Source: Streptomyces leeuwenhoekii
GTDB lineage: Bacteria; Actinomycetota; Actinomycetes; Streptomycetales; Streptomycetaceae
Direction of reading: 5' to 3'
DNA length: 64,000 nucleotides
NCBI RefSeq assembly: GCF_001013905.1
Contig: NZ_LN831790.1
Span: forward strand, 1,984,001-2,048,000
A program made the translations under genes and the position numbers. This document shows positions 12,048 to 21,133 of the stretch, one piece after another (the stretch's first letter is position 1; each line of letters starts with the position of its first letter). The notes under the pieces are model-generated. The model was not told the origin of the DNA. It saw only the letters and a program-made list of their open reading frames with translations, and made no database searches.

Positions 12048-13166
12048 GTGTCGTCCTCCACCGCCGCCTCCGGTTCCGCCGCCCACGGGTCCGCCCCGAT
12101 AGCCGACGCGGCCCCGCTGTCCCTGTGCGCCCGCGAGCCGCACGTCCCCGCGGACCGGCTGGTCGCCGAGATGGTGCCGCCGCCCCGCTTCGACTCGGTG
12201 CGCTTCGGCACGTACATCCCGGACCCGAACCAGCCCAGCCAGGCCGAGGCCGTCCGCGTCCTGGAAGGCTTCGCGGCCGGACTGGGCCCGGCTCCCGCGG
12301 CCGGCGGCAGGCGCGGCTTCCTCGGCTTCGGCAGGGCCAAGGCCCCCAAGCTCCCGGCCGGCCCTCGCGGGGTCTACCTCGACGGCGGTTACGGCGTCGG
12401 CAAGACCCATCTGCTGGCCTCGCTGTGGCACGCCACCGACGCCGAACCCTCGCGCAAGGCGTTCGGCACGTTCGTGGAGCTGACCAACCTGGTCGGCGCG
12501 CTCGGCTTCCAGCAGACCGTGCGGACGCTGTCCGGGCACCGGCTGCTGTGCATCGACGAGTTCGAGCTGGACGACCCCGGCGACACCGTCCTGGTGTCGA
12601 CCCTGCTGGGCAAGCTGGTGGACGCCGGCGTCGCGCTCGCCGCCACCTCCAACACGCTGCCGGGCAAGCTCGGCGAGGGCCGGTTCGCCGCGGCCGACTT
12701 CCTGCGTGAGATCCAGGGCCTGTCCGCCCACTTCCGCACCCTGCGCATCGACGGCGAGGACTACCGCCACCGCGGCCTGCCCGAGGCGCCCGCGCCGTAC
12801 TCCGACGAGCAGGTGACCCGCGCCGCGCACGCCACCGAGGGGGCCTCCCTCGACGACTTCGCGGAGCTGCTGGACCATCTCGCCCGGGTCCACCCGAGCC
12901 GCTACGGCGCCCTGACCGACGGCATCGCGGCCGTGTGCCTCACCGGCGTGGGTCCGGTGCCGGACCAGTCGACCGCGCTGCGGCTCGTCGTCCTCGCGGA
13001 CCGGCTCTACGACCGCGAGGTGCCCGTCCTGGCCTCGGGCCTGCCCTTCGACCGGCTGTTCAGCGAGGAGATGCTGCGGGGCGGCTACCGCAAGAAGTAC
13101 TTCCGGGCGATCTCCCGCCTCACCGCGCTGGCCCGGGACGCGGCGCGGCTGGTCGCGTCCAACTGA
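12048..13166 (+). CDS. zapE: Cell division protein ZapE (AFG1-like ATPase)
   Basis: A 372-residue AFG1/ZapE-type P-loop ATPase. Walker A GGYGVGKTH follows 'GVYLDG', and Walker B 'LLCIDEFEL' lies about 50 residues later. The sequence ends with the family's 'GGYRKKYFRAISRL' segment. In E. coli ZapE binds FtsZ and affects Z-ring stability; its role in Streptomyces is inferred. The GTG start at 12048 gives a Ser/Ala-rich leader before 'PLSLCAREPHVPADRLV'; the long frame further upstream is antisense to the neighbouring reductase. GGGGAA lies just upstream at a short spacing. Confidence 0.88.
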   Translation: MSSSTAASGSAAHGSAPIADAAPLSLCAREPHVPADRLVAEMVPPPRFDSVRFGTYIPDPNQPSQAEAVRVLEGFAAGLGPAPAAGGRRGFLGFGRAKAPKLPAGPRGVYLDGGYGVGKTHLLASLWHATDAEPSRKAFGTFVELTNLVGALGFQQTVRTLSGHRLLCIDEFELDDPGDTVLVSTLLGKLVDAGVALAATSNTLPGKLGEGRFAAADFLREIQGLSAHFRTLRIDGEDYRHRGLPEAPAPYSDEQVTRAAHATEGASLDDFAELLDHLARVHPSRYGALTDGIAAVCLTGVGPVPDQSTALRLVVLADRLYDREVPVLASGLPFDRLFSEEMLRGGYRKKYFRAISRLTALARDAARLVASN

Positions 13167-13189
13167 CCGAGCCCCGGCCCCTCTTACCC

Positions 13190-13218
13190 GGCCGACCGTC
13201 GCCATTACACGGTCGGCC
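13190..13218 (+). terminator. Hairpin after zapE
   Basis: GGCCGACCGT (13190-13199) pairs perfectly with ACGGTCGGCC (13209-13218) across a 9-base loop. It begins 24 bp after the zapE stop codon. Confidence 0.65.
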
Positions 13219-13340
13219 GCCGCGCTTCAAGAGCCGATTCGGGTCACAACACCCTCTGTTTTCAGGCTCTCTTCACGTCCGAAACATCGAGTTAACCCAG
13301 CAAAGGCCGCCGTCGGGTTAACGTGTTTCTTGACCAAGCG

Positions 13341-13368
13341 TTGACCAACTATTGGTGCACGCTAGAGA
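13341..13368 (+). promoter_or_regulatory. Predicted promoter with an adjacent direct repeat
   Basis: TTGACC (13341-13346) and TAGAGA (13363-13368) are 16 bp apart, just upstream of the small secreted-protein gene. TTGACCAA also occurs 11 bp earlier (13330), giving a direct repeat spaced by about one helical turn that could be an activator or repressor site. Confidence 0.5.
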
Positions 13369-13392
13369 TGTGACGTGGCGGGAGGGGGGCGC

Positions 13393-13794
13393 ATGACCCG
13401 CGGCACGACGGCCCGGGCCGTGATCTCGGCCTTGATCGCCTTCCTGCTCGCTCTCCCGCTCTTCGCACTCGCCGTGCCGTTCGCATCCGCGCACACGGCG
13501 GGCCATGTCGTGGCCAACGCTCAATCCGGAATCACACCCTCCGGGATGGCGCCGCGCGACGAAACCGTCGCCTGCCAGGACACCGGCCGTCCCGGCACAC
13601 CGGCCGGCCCGCCGCGCGTCCGCGACCGGCACCGCGCCGCACCCACCGCGGCGGCCGGCGGCCCCGAACACCCGCTCTCCGGGCCGTGCACGACGGACGC
13701 CGACGCCCAGGCCGCGCCCGGCGCGGCCCACTTCCGCACGCCGAGACCCCCGGCCGGCCGTTCGCCGGCGGCACTTCAGGTCTTCCGCTGCTGA
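13393..13794 (+). CDS. Small secreted or membrane-anchored protein, function unknown
   Basis: A 133-residue predicted protein with a strong N-terminal hydrophobic segment (ALIAFLLALPLFALAVPFA) followed by AHT, a plausible signal-peptidase site. A low-complexity Pro/Arg/Ala-rich remainder with three cysteines follows. ATG at 13393 has GGAGGGG upstream, and a promoter is visible about 25 bp before the first in-frame GTG at 13375. I do not recognise the family. The signal peptide and good expression signals favour a real gene, but the composition of the C-terminal part is not distinctive. It precedes the carbonic anhydrase gene. Confidence 0.55.
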   Translation: MTRGTTARAVISALIAFLLALPLFALAVPFASAHTAGHVVANAQSGITPSGMAPRDETVACQDTGRPGTPAGPPRVRDRHRAAPTAAAGGPEHPLSGPCTTDADAQAAPGAAHFRTPRPPAGRSPAALQVFRC

Positions 13795-13908
13795 GAGTCG
13801 CAGAGCAGTTTTCCTCTGCCTCGTTCTGCCTTGATCTACACCGATCTGTCCTGATCTGTCCTGTCACATCCGACGCGTCCCCACGCGCGCCAGGAGGAAT
13901 AACCACAC

Positions 13909-14490
13909 ATGCAGCCCCTCATCGACAACGCCCGCACGTTCGGACAGCGCCCTGAGGAGTTCGCCCCTCTCGCCGAAGGCCAGTCGCCGGAGGTCCTGTT
14001 CATCACCTGCTCCGACTCGCGGGTCGTTCCCGCCCTGATCACGGGCGCCCGCCCCGGCCGGCTCTTCGAGCTGCGCACCGCCGGCAACGTCGTCCCGCTG
14101 TACGCCGCCGACCGCCCGACCGGCGAGGCGGCCACCATCGAGTACGCCGTGCAGGTGCTCGGCGTGCGGCACATCGTCGTCTGCGGCCACTCGCACTGCG
14201 GCGCGGTGGGCGCGATCGTGCGCGGCGACGACCTGACCGCCGTACCCGCCGTGCGCGCCTGGCTCGCGCACGCGGCGGAGGAGCCCAAGTGCTCCGACCC
14301 GGCCGACCCGACGGTCGCCGAAGCCGTGCAGAACCACGTCCTGGCGCAGCTCGAACGCCTGCGGTCCTACCCCTGCGTCGAACGGCGCCTGGCGGAGGGC
14401 GATGTGAGCCTGCACGGCTGGTACTACGAGGTGCACACCGGGGCCGTGCGCGAACACCGCGCGGACACCGGCGCGTTCGAGGCTCTGTGA
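13909..14490 (+). CDS. Beta-class carbonic anhydrase
   Basis: A 193-residue cytoplasmic enzyme that interconverts CO2 and bicarbonate. Zinc ligands are Cys34 (in CSDSR), His94 and Cys97 (in GHSHCGA); the Asp36-Arg38 catalytic dyad is intact. A strong ribosome site (AGGAGG) precedes ATG 13909. Its stop codon overlaps a GTG (14487) in frame with the SulP transporter gene, so both are likely made from one transcript. The pairing suggests that it supplies or consumes the bicarbonate moved by the transporter. Confidence 0.95.
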   Translation: MQPLIDNARTFGQRPEEFAPLAEGQSPEVLFITCSDSRVVPALITGARPGRLFELRTAGNVVPLYAADRPTGEAATIEYAVQVLGVRHIVVCGHSHCGAVGAIVRGDDLTAVPAVRAWLAHAAEEPKCSDPADPTVAEAVQNHVLAQLERLRSYPCVERRLAEGDVSLHGWYYEVHTGAVREHRADTGAFEAL

Positions 14491-14498
14491 GCGGGGGG

Positions 14499-16043
14499 AT
14501 GAGAGCGATGACCTCGATATCGAAAATATCCAAGTTCCCGCACCTGCGGCAGGACTTCGCCGCCTCCCTCGTCGTCTTCCTGGTCGCCCTCCCGCTGTGC
14601 GTGGGCGTCGCCGTCGCCTCCGGCGTCCCGGCCGAAGTGGGCCTGGTCACCGGCATCGTCGGCGGGATCATCACCGGTCTGCTGCCGGGCAGCAGCCTGC
14701 AGGTGTCCGGGCCGGCCGCCGGCCTGACCGTGCTGGTCTTCGAGGCGGTCGACACCTACGGCCTGGCCGCGCTCGGCGTGATCGTGCTGATAACCGGGCT
14801 GCTCCAGCTCGCCATGGGCGCCCTGAAGCTGGGGCGCTGGTTCCGGGCGATCTCCATCTCCGTCGTCGAGGGCATGCTGGCCGGCATCGGACTGGTGATC
14901 ATCGCCGGTCAGTTGTACGCGGCGGCCGGACTGAAGGCACCCGCCTCCGGTATCGACAAGATCCTGGGCCTGCCCGGGGCCGCCGCCGACATCTTCGGCA
15001 GCACCGAGGCACTCGCTTCGCTCGCCGTGGGCGCGGGCACCATCGCCGTGGTGGTCCTGTGGAAGCGGCTGCCGAAGGGCGCGCAGACCGTGCCGGGCGC
15101 GCTCGCCGCGGTCGTGCTGGCGACGCTGGTCACGCTCGCGTTCGGCCTGCCGGTCGCGACCGTCGAGGTGCAGGGTCTGCTGGACTCCATCCAGCCGCCC
15201 GGCGCGGACGAGTTCGCCGGACTGGCGAGCATCGGCATGATCGGCACGATCCTCGCCTTCACCCTGATCGCCTCCGCCGAGAGCCTGTTCAGCGCCGCGG
15301 CGGTGGACCGGCTGCACGACGGGCCGCGCACCGAGTACAACAAGGAGCTCATGGCGCAGGGCGCGGGCAACGCGGTCTGCGGTGTGCTCGGCGCGCTGCC
15401 GATGACCGCGGTCATCGTGCGCAGCTCCGCCAATGTCGCGGCGGGCGCGCGGACCAAGGCCTCCCGGGTCCTGCACGGCGTGTGGCTGCTGCTCTTCGCG
15501 GCGCTGCTGCCGGCCGCGCTGGCCCTGATCCCGCTGCCCGCGCTGGCCGGCATCCTGATCCACGCGGGCTGGAAGCTGATCCCGCTGCGGGGGCTCGTCT
15601 CGCTGTGGCGCTCGCACCGGGGCGAGGCGCTGATCCTGGTGGTCACCGCCGTGTCGATCGTCGCGGTCAACATGTTCGAGGGGGTGCTGATCGGTCTGGC
15701 GCTGTCCGTGGTCAAGACCGCCTGGGAAGCCTCGCACCTGCGACTCGAGGTCATCGACAAGGGCGCCGGGCCGGTCCAGGTGTACCTGTCGGGCAACGCG
15801 ACCTTCCTGCGGCTGCCGAAGATCCTCGACAGCCTGGAGTCCCTGCCGCAGGACCGGCCGGTCGAGCTCGACCTGTCGGGCCTGCACCACCTGGACCACG
15901 CCTGCCGTACGGCGCTGGAGAACTGGGCGGAGCGGCACAGTGCCACGGGTACGGATCCGGTGAAGGTGACGGAGCCCGCCGTGCGGGCCGAGGTCCCGGA
16001 GCCGTCCAAGGCTGACGCCGGGGCCAAGGCCACGGCCGTCTAG
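14499..16043 (+). CDS. SulP family inorganic anion transporter (probable bicarbonate transporter)
   Basis: A 514-residue SLC26/SulP membrane protein with about ten to twelve membrane segments, starting 'FAASLVVFLVALPLCVGVAV'. It ends in a STAS-like cytoplasmic domain (VQVYLSGNATFLRLPKILD...). SulP proteins carry sulfate, bicarbonate or other anions. Coupling to a carbonic anhydrase gene makes bicarbonate the best guess for this one. Three starts are possible: GTG 14487 (overlapping the previous stop), ATG 14499 and ATG 14508. A GGGGGG tract at 14493-14498 best serves ATG 14508. Confidence 0.9.
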   Translation: MRAMTSISKISKFPHLRQDFAASLVVFLVALPLCVGVAVASGVPAEVGLVTGIVGGIITGLLPGSSLQVSGPAAGLTVLVFEAVDTYGLAALGVIVLITGLLQLAMGALKLGRWFRAISISVVEGMLAGIGLVIIAGQLYAAAGLKAPASGIDKILGLPGAAADIFGSTEALASLAVGAGTIAVVVLWKRLPKGAQTVPGALAAVVLATLVTLAFGLPVATVEVQGLLDSIQPPGADEFAGLASIGMIGTILAFTLIASAESLFSAAAVDRLHDGPRTEYNKELMAQGAGNAVCGVLGALPMTAVIVRSSANVAAGARTKASRVLHGVWLLLFAALLPAALALIPLPALAGILIHAGWKLIPLRGLVSLWRSHRGEALILVVTAVSIVAVNMFEGVLIGLALSVVKTAWEASHLRLEVIDKGAGPVQVYLSGNATFLRLPKILDSLESLPQDRPVELDLSGLHHLDHACRTALENWAERHSATGTDPVKVTEPAVRAEVPEPSKADAGAKATAV

Positions 16044-16073
16044 CGGGCCGCGCCGCGGCGATCCGCGTCCCAG

Positions 16074-16109
16074 GTGCCCGGTCCGGAGCCATGGCCCCGG
16101 ACCGGGCAC
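16074..16109 (+). terminator. Strong hairpin after the SulP gene
   Basis: GTGCCCGGTCCGG (16074-16086) pairs perfectly with CCGGACCGGGCAC (16097-16109), a 13-bp stem with a 10-base loop, 31 bp after the transporter stop codon. Confidence 0.8.
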
Positions 16110-16163
16110 TCGTCATATCGTGACATAAGTGGACCGAACGCACGGTGGAGCGGGGAGGTCGTC

Positions 16164-16976
16164 ATGCTGGAGGAGCTGCTGACGGCGGCCGCGGCGACCG
16201 GGTCTGCGGGTGCGGTGTACCTGTCCGCCGCGGCACGGGTCGTCAAGCAGTACGAACGCGGCGTGGTCTTCCGGCTCGGCCGGCTCCACGGCGAGGTGCG
16301 CCGGCCCGGCTTCACGCTCATCGTGCCCGCCGTGGACCGGATGCGGAAGGTCAACATGCAGATCGTGACGATGCCGGTGCCCGCGCAGGAGGGCATCACC
16401 CGGGACAACGTCACGGTGCGGGTCGACGCGGTGGTGTACTTCAAGGTCGTGGACGCGGCGGCGGCCGTCGTCAACGTCGAGGACTACCGGTTCGCCGTCT
16501 CCCAGATGGCGCAGACGTCGCTGCGTTCCATCATCGGCAAGAGCGAGCTGGACGATCTGCTCTCGGACCGCGAGAAACTGAACCAGGGCCTGGAGCTGAT
16601 GATCGACAGCCCGGCCGTCGGCTGGGGCGTGCAGATCGACCGGGTCGAGATCAAGGACGTGTCGCTGCCGGACACGATGAAGCGGTCGATGGCCCGGCAG
16701 GCCGAGGCCGACCGCGAGCGGCGGGCCCGGGTCATCAACGCCGACGCCGAACTCCAGGCGTCGAGAAAGCTCGCCGAGGCCGCGCAGCAGATGGCCGACA
16801 CCCCCTCCGCGCTCCAACTGCGCCTGCTCCAGACCGTCGTCGCGGTCGCCGCGGAGAAGAACTCCACCCTGGTCCTGCCCTTCCCGGTCGAGCTGCTGCG
16901 CTTCCTGGAGAGGGCCCAGCAGCAGATCCCGCCCGGCACCACGAGGGACACCAGGGAGCAGTCCGCCGGCACGTGA
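16164..16976 (+). CDS. SPFH/stomatin-like (slipin) membrane protein
   Basis: A 270-residue prohibitin/stomatin-type protein. A short N-terminal hydrophobic stretch is followed by the classic 'VVKQYERGVVFRLGRL' and 'GFTLIVPAVDRMRKVNMQ', the SPFH domain, then a helical C-terminal region rich in Ala, Glu and Arg. These proteins form oligomers in membrane microdomains and regulate nearby proteases or transporters. ATG at 16164 has GGGGAGG upstream. It lies downstream of a strong terminator and has no obvious NfeD partner, unlike the flotillin gene near 49 kb. Confidence 0.9.
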   Translation: MLEELLTAAAATGSAGAVYLSAAARVVKQYERGVVFRLGRLHGEVRRPGFTLIVPAVDRMRKVNMQIVTMPVPAQEGITRDNVTVRVDAVVYFKVVDAAAAVVNVEDYRFAVSQMAQTSLRSIIGKSELDDLLSDREKLNQGLELMIDSPAVGWGVQIDRVEIKDVSLPDTMKRSMARQAEADRERRARVINADAELQASRKLAEAAQQMADTPSALQLRLLQTVVAVAAEKNSTLVLPFPVELLRFLERAQQQIPPGTTRDTREQSAGT

Positions 16977-17077
16977 CAGGACGTGACCGCTGGTATCCGC
17001 GTGGTTCCCGGGGCACGTACGGGGGTGATAGACACGGCGGGGTCACAGTTCCTGTCCGCCAGCAGGAAGGCTGCCCC

Positions 17078-18493
17078 ATGTCCGAGATCACGACCGGCAC
17101 GTCGACCGGCTCCACGCCCGGCAGCGGCTTCCCCACCCGACGCCGGATGCTCGCCCGGACCGGTGCGCTGGGCGTCTCGATCGCCTTCGCCGGAAACCTC
17201 TCCGAGCTCTTCGCGGGCACAGCCGCCGCGCAGGCCCCGGGCCACGGCGGTTACGGACCGCTCGTCCCCGACCCGGACGGCCTGCTCGACCTCCCCGAGG
17301 GCTTCCGCTACCGCGTCCTGTCCCGCGAGGGCGACCCGCTCCGCTCGGGCGAGGGCCCGGTCCCCTCCCATCACGACGGCATGTCCGCCTTCCCGGGCCG
17401 AGGGGGCCGCGTCCACCTGGTCCGCAACCACGAGAACCGCGCCACCGCGAGCCTGGGCGTCCCGACCGTCGAGGGCCTGACCTACGACCCGGCCGGCAAG
17501 GGCGGCTGTACGGCTCTGACCCTCGGTCCCCGGGGCGAGGTCCTGTCGGAACGGGTGGCGATCGCCGGTACGGCGGTCAACTGCGCGGGCGGCTCCACCC
17601 CCTGGGGCACCTGGCTGACCTGCGAGGAGACCGAGGACAAGGCGGGCACCGCCGGATACGCCAAGGACCACGGCTTCGTCTTCGAGGTCGACCCGGCCGA
17701 CCCGCGCCGCTCCGGCGCGGTGCCGCTGACCGCGATGGGCCGCTTCCAGCACGAGGCGGTCGCCGTCGACCCGCGCCGTGGCGTGGTGTACGAGACGGAG
17801 GACGCGTTCCAGAAGCCGTTCGGCCTGTTCTACCGGTTCCTGCCCGAGAAGCCGCTGGGCGGGCCGGGCTCGCTGCGGGCGGGCGGCCGCCTCCAGGCGA
17901 TGCGGGTGCCCGGCGTGCCCGACCTGTCCTCGATCCAGGAGACGGGCGCCCGCTTCGACGGCGTCGAGTGGGTGGACGTACCGGACCCGCAGGCCCGCCG
18001 GACGCCGATCCGCCTCCAGGACTTCGGGCCGGGGGGCATCACCCACGCGCAGAAGCTGGAGGGCTGCTACTGGGGCGGACGGTCGGTGTACTTCGTGTCG
18101 TCCTTCGCCCGCAGCGCCGAGGGCTCGGCGGCCGACCACTACGGGCAGATATGGCGGTACGACCCGGAGCGGCGCCGCCTGACCCTGGTGATCGTCTTCG
18201 GGCCGGACACCGATGTGCGGCTGCCCGGGGAGTCGCCGGACAACATATGCCTGGCGCCCAGCGGCGGCCTCATGGTCTGCGAGGACGGCAACGGCGCCCA
18301 GCACGTCTTCGGCGTGACCCGGCACGGCGAGGTGTACGCGATGGCCCGGAACAGGCAGAACACCGGCACCCCCGAGGAACCGGAGTGGGGCGAGTTCGCC
18401 GGTGTCTCCTTCTCCCCCGACGGCCGGACGATGTACGTCAACTGCTACGCCCCCGGTACGACCTTCGCGGTGACCGGTCCCTGGCGCCGGTAA
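17078..18493 (+). CDS. PhoX-type (DUF839) alkaline phosphatase family, Tat-exported
   Basis: A 471-residue predicted secreted protein. The N-terminus contains TRRRMLARTGALGVSIAFA, a twin-arginine signal. The mature part matches the PhoX/DUF839 beta-propeller family, with motifs 'LVRNHEN', 'GTWLTCEE', 'GRFQHEAVAVD' and 'GESPDNICLAPSGGLMVCED'. PhoX enzymes are Ca2+/Fe3+-dependent phosphatases that release phosphate outside the cell. ATG at 17078 has AGGAAGG upstream. No clear Pho-box could be made out before it. It is likely monocistronic, ending before the hairpin at 18504. Confidence 0.88.
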   Translation: MSEITTGTSTGSTPGSGFPTRRRMLARTGALGVSIAFAGNLSELFAGTAAAQAPGHGGYGPLVPDPDGLLDLPEGFRYRVLSREGDPLRSGEGPVPSHHDGMSAFPGRGGRVHLVRNHENRATASLGVPTVEGLTYDPAGKGGCTALTLGPRGEVLSERVAIAGTAVNCAGGSTPWGTWLTCEETEDKAGTAGYAKDHGFVFEVDPADPRRSGAVPLTAMGRFQHEAVAVDPRRGVVYETEDAFQKPFGLFYRFLPEKPLGGPGSLRAGGRLQAMRVPGVPDLSSIQETGARFDGVEWVDVPDPQARRTPIRLQDFGPGGITHAQKLEGCYWGGRSVYFVSSFARSAEGSAADHYGQIWRYDPERRRLTLVIVFGPDTDVRLPGESPDNICLAPSGGLMVCEDGNGAQHVFGVTRHGEVYAMARNRQNTGTPEEPEWGEFAGVSFSPDGRTMYVNCYAPGTTFAVTGPWRR

Positions 18494-18503
18494 CCGCCCC
18501 GGC

Positions 18504-18536
18504 GACCGGGCGCCGCGGCCGTCGCGGCGCCCGGTC
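18504..18536 (+). terminator. Strong hairpin after the phosphatase gene
   Basis: GACCGGGCGCCGCG (18504-18517) pairs perfectly with CGCGGCGCCCGGTC (18523-18536): a 14-bp stem and 5-base loop starting 11 bp after the stop codon. Confidence 0.8.
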
Positions 18537-18570
18537 ACTGAACTCGCCGGAACGGGGTACCCGGCCTCGC

Positions 18571-20097
18571 ATGACGCAGAACCCGCACGTCAGCGACTCG
18601 TACTGGCTCCAGACCGCCCCGGGCGGCGCCCCCCACCCCGCGCTGGAGGACGACCTCGACGTCGACGTCGCCGTCATTGGCGGCGGCATCGCCGGACTGT
18701 GCACGGCCTGGGAGCTGGCACGGGCCGGGCGGAGCGTGGCGGTCCTGGAGGCCGGACGGATCGCGGCCAGTGTCACCGGGCACACCACCGCCAAGGTCAC
18801 CGCCCTGCACTCGCTGATCTACGACAAGCTGCGCCGCACCCGCGGCCCCGAGGGGGCCCGGCTGTACGCCCGCTCGCAGACGGAGGCGATCGAACGCGCC
18901 GCCGAGATCGTGGACGAGCTCGGCATCGACTGCGACTGGGAGACCAGGAGCGCGTACACCTACGTCTGCGACGCGCACCGTGTGGAGGAGGTGCGAGCCG
19001 AGGCCGCCGCCGCGAAGGAGGCGGGGCTGCCGGCCTCGTTCGTGACGGAGACCGGGCTGCCGTACCCGGTCGCGGGCGCGGTCCGGGTCACCGGGCAGGC
19101 CCAGTTCCATCCCCGCAAGTTCCTGCTCGCGCTCGCCGAGGACCTGGTCCGGCGGGGCGGCCGCATCTTCGAGCAGACCACCGTGCACGGCCTGGACGAG
19201 GGCGAGCCGTGCCGCGTGTCGACCGGCACCGGCGCGACGGTGACCGCCCGGGACGTGGTGGTCGCCACCCACTACCCGATCTTCGACCGGGCCCTGCTCT
19301 TCACCCGCCTCTCGCCGCGCCGCGAGCTGGTGGTGGCCGGGACGGTCGACGCCGGGCGGGACCCCGACGGCATGTACATCACGCCGGACGAGAACACCCG
19401 GTCGGTGCGCACGACGCCGTACGGCGAGGACGGTGGCAAGCGGCTGCTGGTGATCACCGGGGAGCACTTCACCCCCGGCACGGGCGACACCCGGGAGCGC
19501 TTCGCGCGCCTGTCCGCCTGGGCCCGCGAGCACTTCCCCGGCGTGGAACTCACCCACGCCTGGGCCACCCAGGACAACGACCCCACCGACACCGTCCCGA
19601 TGGTGGGCCCGCTGCACCCCGGCGCCCGGCACACCTACGTCGCCACCGGCTTCGCGGGCTGGGGCATGAGCGGCGGCATGATGGCCGGGCGGCTGCTCGC
19701 CCGGCAGATCACCGGCGAGGAGTGCGCCTGGAGCGAGCTGTACGATCCGCGCCGGCTGCGCACGGCCGTGCGAGAGGCACCGTCGTTCCTGAAGACACAG
19801 GCCGAGGTGGCCCGCCACTTCGTCGGCGACCGGCTGCGGCCCGCCCCGCCGGTGGACTCGCTGCCGCCCGGGGAGGGCGCCCTGGTCCGGGTCGGCGGGG
19901 AACGGCTCGCGGTCTACCGGGACGAGGCCGGCGCCCTGCACGCCGTCTCCTCGCGCTGCACCCACCTGGGCTGCCTGGTCAACTTCAACGCCGCCGAGCG
20001 GGCCTGGGAGTGCCCGTGCCACGGCTCCCGGTTCGACACGGACGGCAAGGTGATCCAGGGCCCGGCGACCCGGCCGCTGGAGCGGCGGGACATCTGA
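18571..20097 (+). CDS. FAD-dependent oxidoreductase with C-terminal Rieske [2Fe-2S] domain
   Basis: A 508-residue fusion. The N-terminal DAO-type flavoprotein domain has the dinucleotide motif 'VAVIGGGIAGLCTAWEL' near residue 32. The C-terminal Rieske domain has C463-T-H465 and C481-P-C-H484; C468 and C483 could form the usual disulfide. Such fusions occur widely in actinobacteria; the substrate is unknown and may be an amine or amino acid. It lacks a signal peptide, so it should be cytoplasmic. ATG 18571 follows directly after the upstream terminator, with a weak ribosome site. Confidence 0.9.
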   Translation: MTQNPHVSDSYWLQTAPGGAPHPALEDDLDVDVAVIGGGIAGLCTAWELARAGRSVAVLEAGRIAASVTGHTTAKVTALHSLIYDKLRRTRGPEGARLYARSQTEAIERAAEIVDELGIDCDWETRSAYTYVCDAHRVEEVRAEAAAAKEAGLPASFVTETGLPYPVAGAVRVTGQAQFHPRKFLLALAEDLVRRGGRIFEQTTVHGLDEGEPCRVSTGTGATVTARDVVVATHYPIFDRALLFTRLSPRRELVVAGTVDAGRDPDGMYITPDENTRSVRTTPYGEDGGKRLLVITGEHFTPGTGDTRERFARLSAWAREHFPGVELTHAWATQDNDPTDTVPMVGPLHPGARHTYVATGFAGWGMSGGMMAGRLLARQITGEECAWSELYDPRRLRTAVREAPSFLKTQAEVARHFVGDRLRPAPPVDSLPPGEGALVRVGGERLAVYRDEAGALHAVSSRCTHLGCLVNFNAAERAWECPCHGSRFDTDGKVIQGPATRPLERRDI

Positions 20098-20132
20098 GAG
20101 GCGCCTCCAGCCGGAGCCTTGGGGGGCGTCCC

Positions 20133-20156
20133 GACGTCCGAGAAGTCCCGGACGTC
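20133..20156 (+). terminator. Short hairpin after the Rieske fusion gene
   Basis: GACGTCCG (20133-20140) pairs with CGGACGTC (20149-20156) across an 8-base loop, 36 bp past the stop codon. Confidence 0.5.
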
Positions 20157-20267
20157 CGTCGTCCCTGAGGCGCCTGGTGCCCGCCCGGCCCGCCCGGGCG
20201 GGTGATCCTCACCCCGCCACTAAGCACAATTACCTATTTTCTGGACAAAGGGCCATACGTTCATGCG

Positions 20268-21116
20268 GTGATCACTGTCCTCCTCCGTGTGACCGCCGTC
20301 TGCGCCCTGGGCGGCGCCCTCGCCGCCTGCGGCACCGCCCAGCCTCCGGAGGCGCCCCGCCCGGCCGCCTCGGTCGTACCCGCCTCCCCCGCCCCGGCCC
20401 GGCCGCCCACGCTGGCTCCCGGCCCGGCCGGTCTGGCCCCCGTCTTCGAGAACGGCCCCCGTACGCCGGACAGGACCGTGGCGCTGACCTTCGACGCCGA
20501 CATGACCGCCGACCAGGGGCCGCGGGCGGCGGCGGGCGAGCGGTTCGACAACCCCCGGCTGATCGCCGCGCTGCGCGAGCTGAAGGTGCCCGCCACGGTG
20601 TTCATGACCGGGCGCTGGGCCGAGGAGTACCCGGACCAGGCCCGCTCCATCGGCCGGGACCCGCTCTTCGAGGTCGCCAACCACTCCTACAGCCACCACG
20701 CCTTCACCGGCGACTGCTACGGCCTGCCGACCGTGCCCGCCCACCGTATGCGGGCGGAGGTGGAGCGGGCCTACACCGCCTTCCGCGCGGCCGGCGTACC
20801 CGACGCCAAGCCCTACTTCCGCTTCCCCGGCGGCTGCTACGACCAGCGGGCGCTGCGGGCGATCGCCGCCACCGGCGTGACCGCGGTGCAGTGGGACGTG
20901 GTGAGCGGCGACGCGTTCGCCACCGACGCGGACGCGGTGGCCCGGCAGATCCTGGACGGCGTCCGCCCGGGCTCGGTGGTGGTGCTGCACTGCACCCGCA
21001 GCGCCGCCCCGGCGACCGAACGGGCGGTGCGCGCGGTCGTCCCCGAGCTGCGGCGGCAGGGCTACCGCCTGGTGAAGGTATCCGAGCTGATCGGGGCCGC
21101 CGCCGTCCGCCGGTGA
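20268..21116 (+). CDS. Polysaccharide deacetylase family lipoprotein
   Basis: A 282-residue NodB-homology enzyme that probably deacetylates a cell-wall or capsular polysaccharide outside the membrane. The short signal ends in lipobox LAAC (Cys21). A Pro/Ala-rich linker of about 35 residues leads into the catalytic domain. Metal-site motifs are visible: LTFDAD (the Asp pair), HSYSHH (the two His) and FRFPGGCYD. The GTG start at 20268 gives a standard lipoprotein signal. An AT-rich promoter-like stretch (20220-20245) just upstream argues against an earlier start. It is followed by the small zinc-ribbon gene after 17 bp. Confidence 0.85.
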   Translation: MITVLLRVTAVCALGGALAACGTAQPPEAPRPAASVVPASPAPARPPTLAPGPAGLAPVFENGPRTPDRTVALTFDADMTADQGPRAAAGERFDNPRLIAALRELKVPATVFMTGRWAEEYPDQARSIGRDPLFEVANHSYSHHAFTGDCYGLPTVPAHRMRAEVERAYTAFRAAGVPDAKPYFRFPGGCYDQRALRAIAATGVTAVQWDVVSGDAFATDADAVARQILDGVRPGSVVVLHCTRSAAPATERAVRAVVPELRRQGYRLVKVSELIGAAAVRR

Positions 21117-21133
21117 CCGCTTACGCTGAAGGC

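Noticed and set aside
14424..16109. A 561-codon minus-strand frame over the SulP gene
   Set aside because: Gln/Asp/Arg-rich shadow without start signals; the SulP frame has clear membrane helices and family motifs.
17000..17077. Pho-box upstream of the PhoX-like gene
   Set aside because: Words such as GTCACAGTTCC were examined, but two properly spaced GTTCACC-type direct repeats could not be found.
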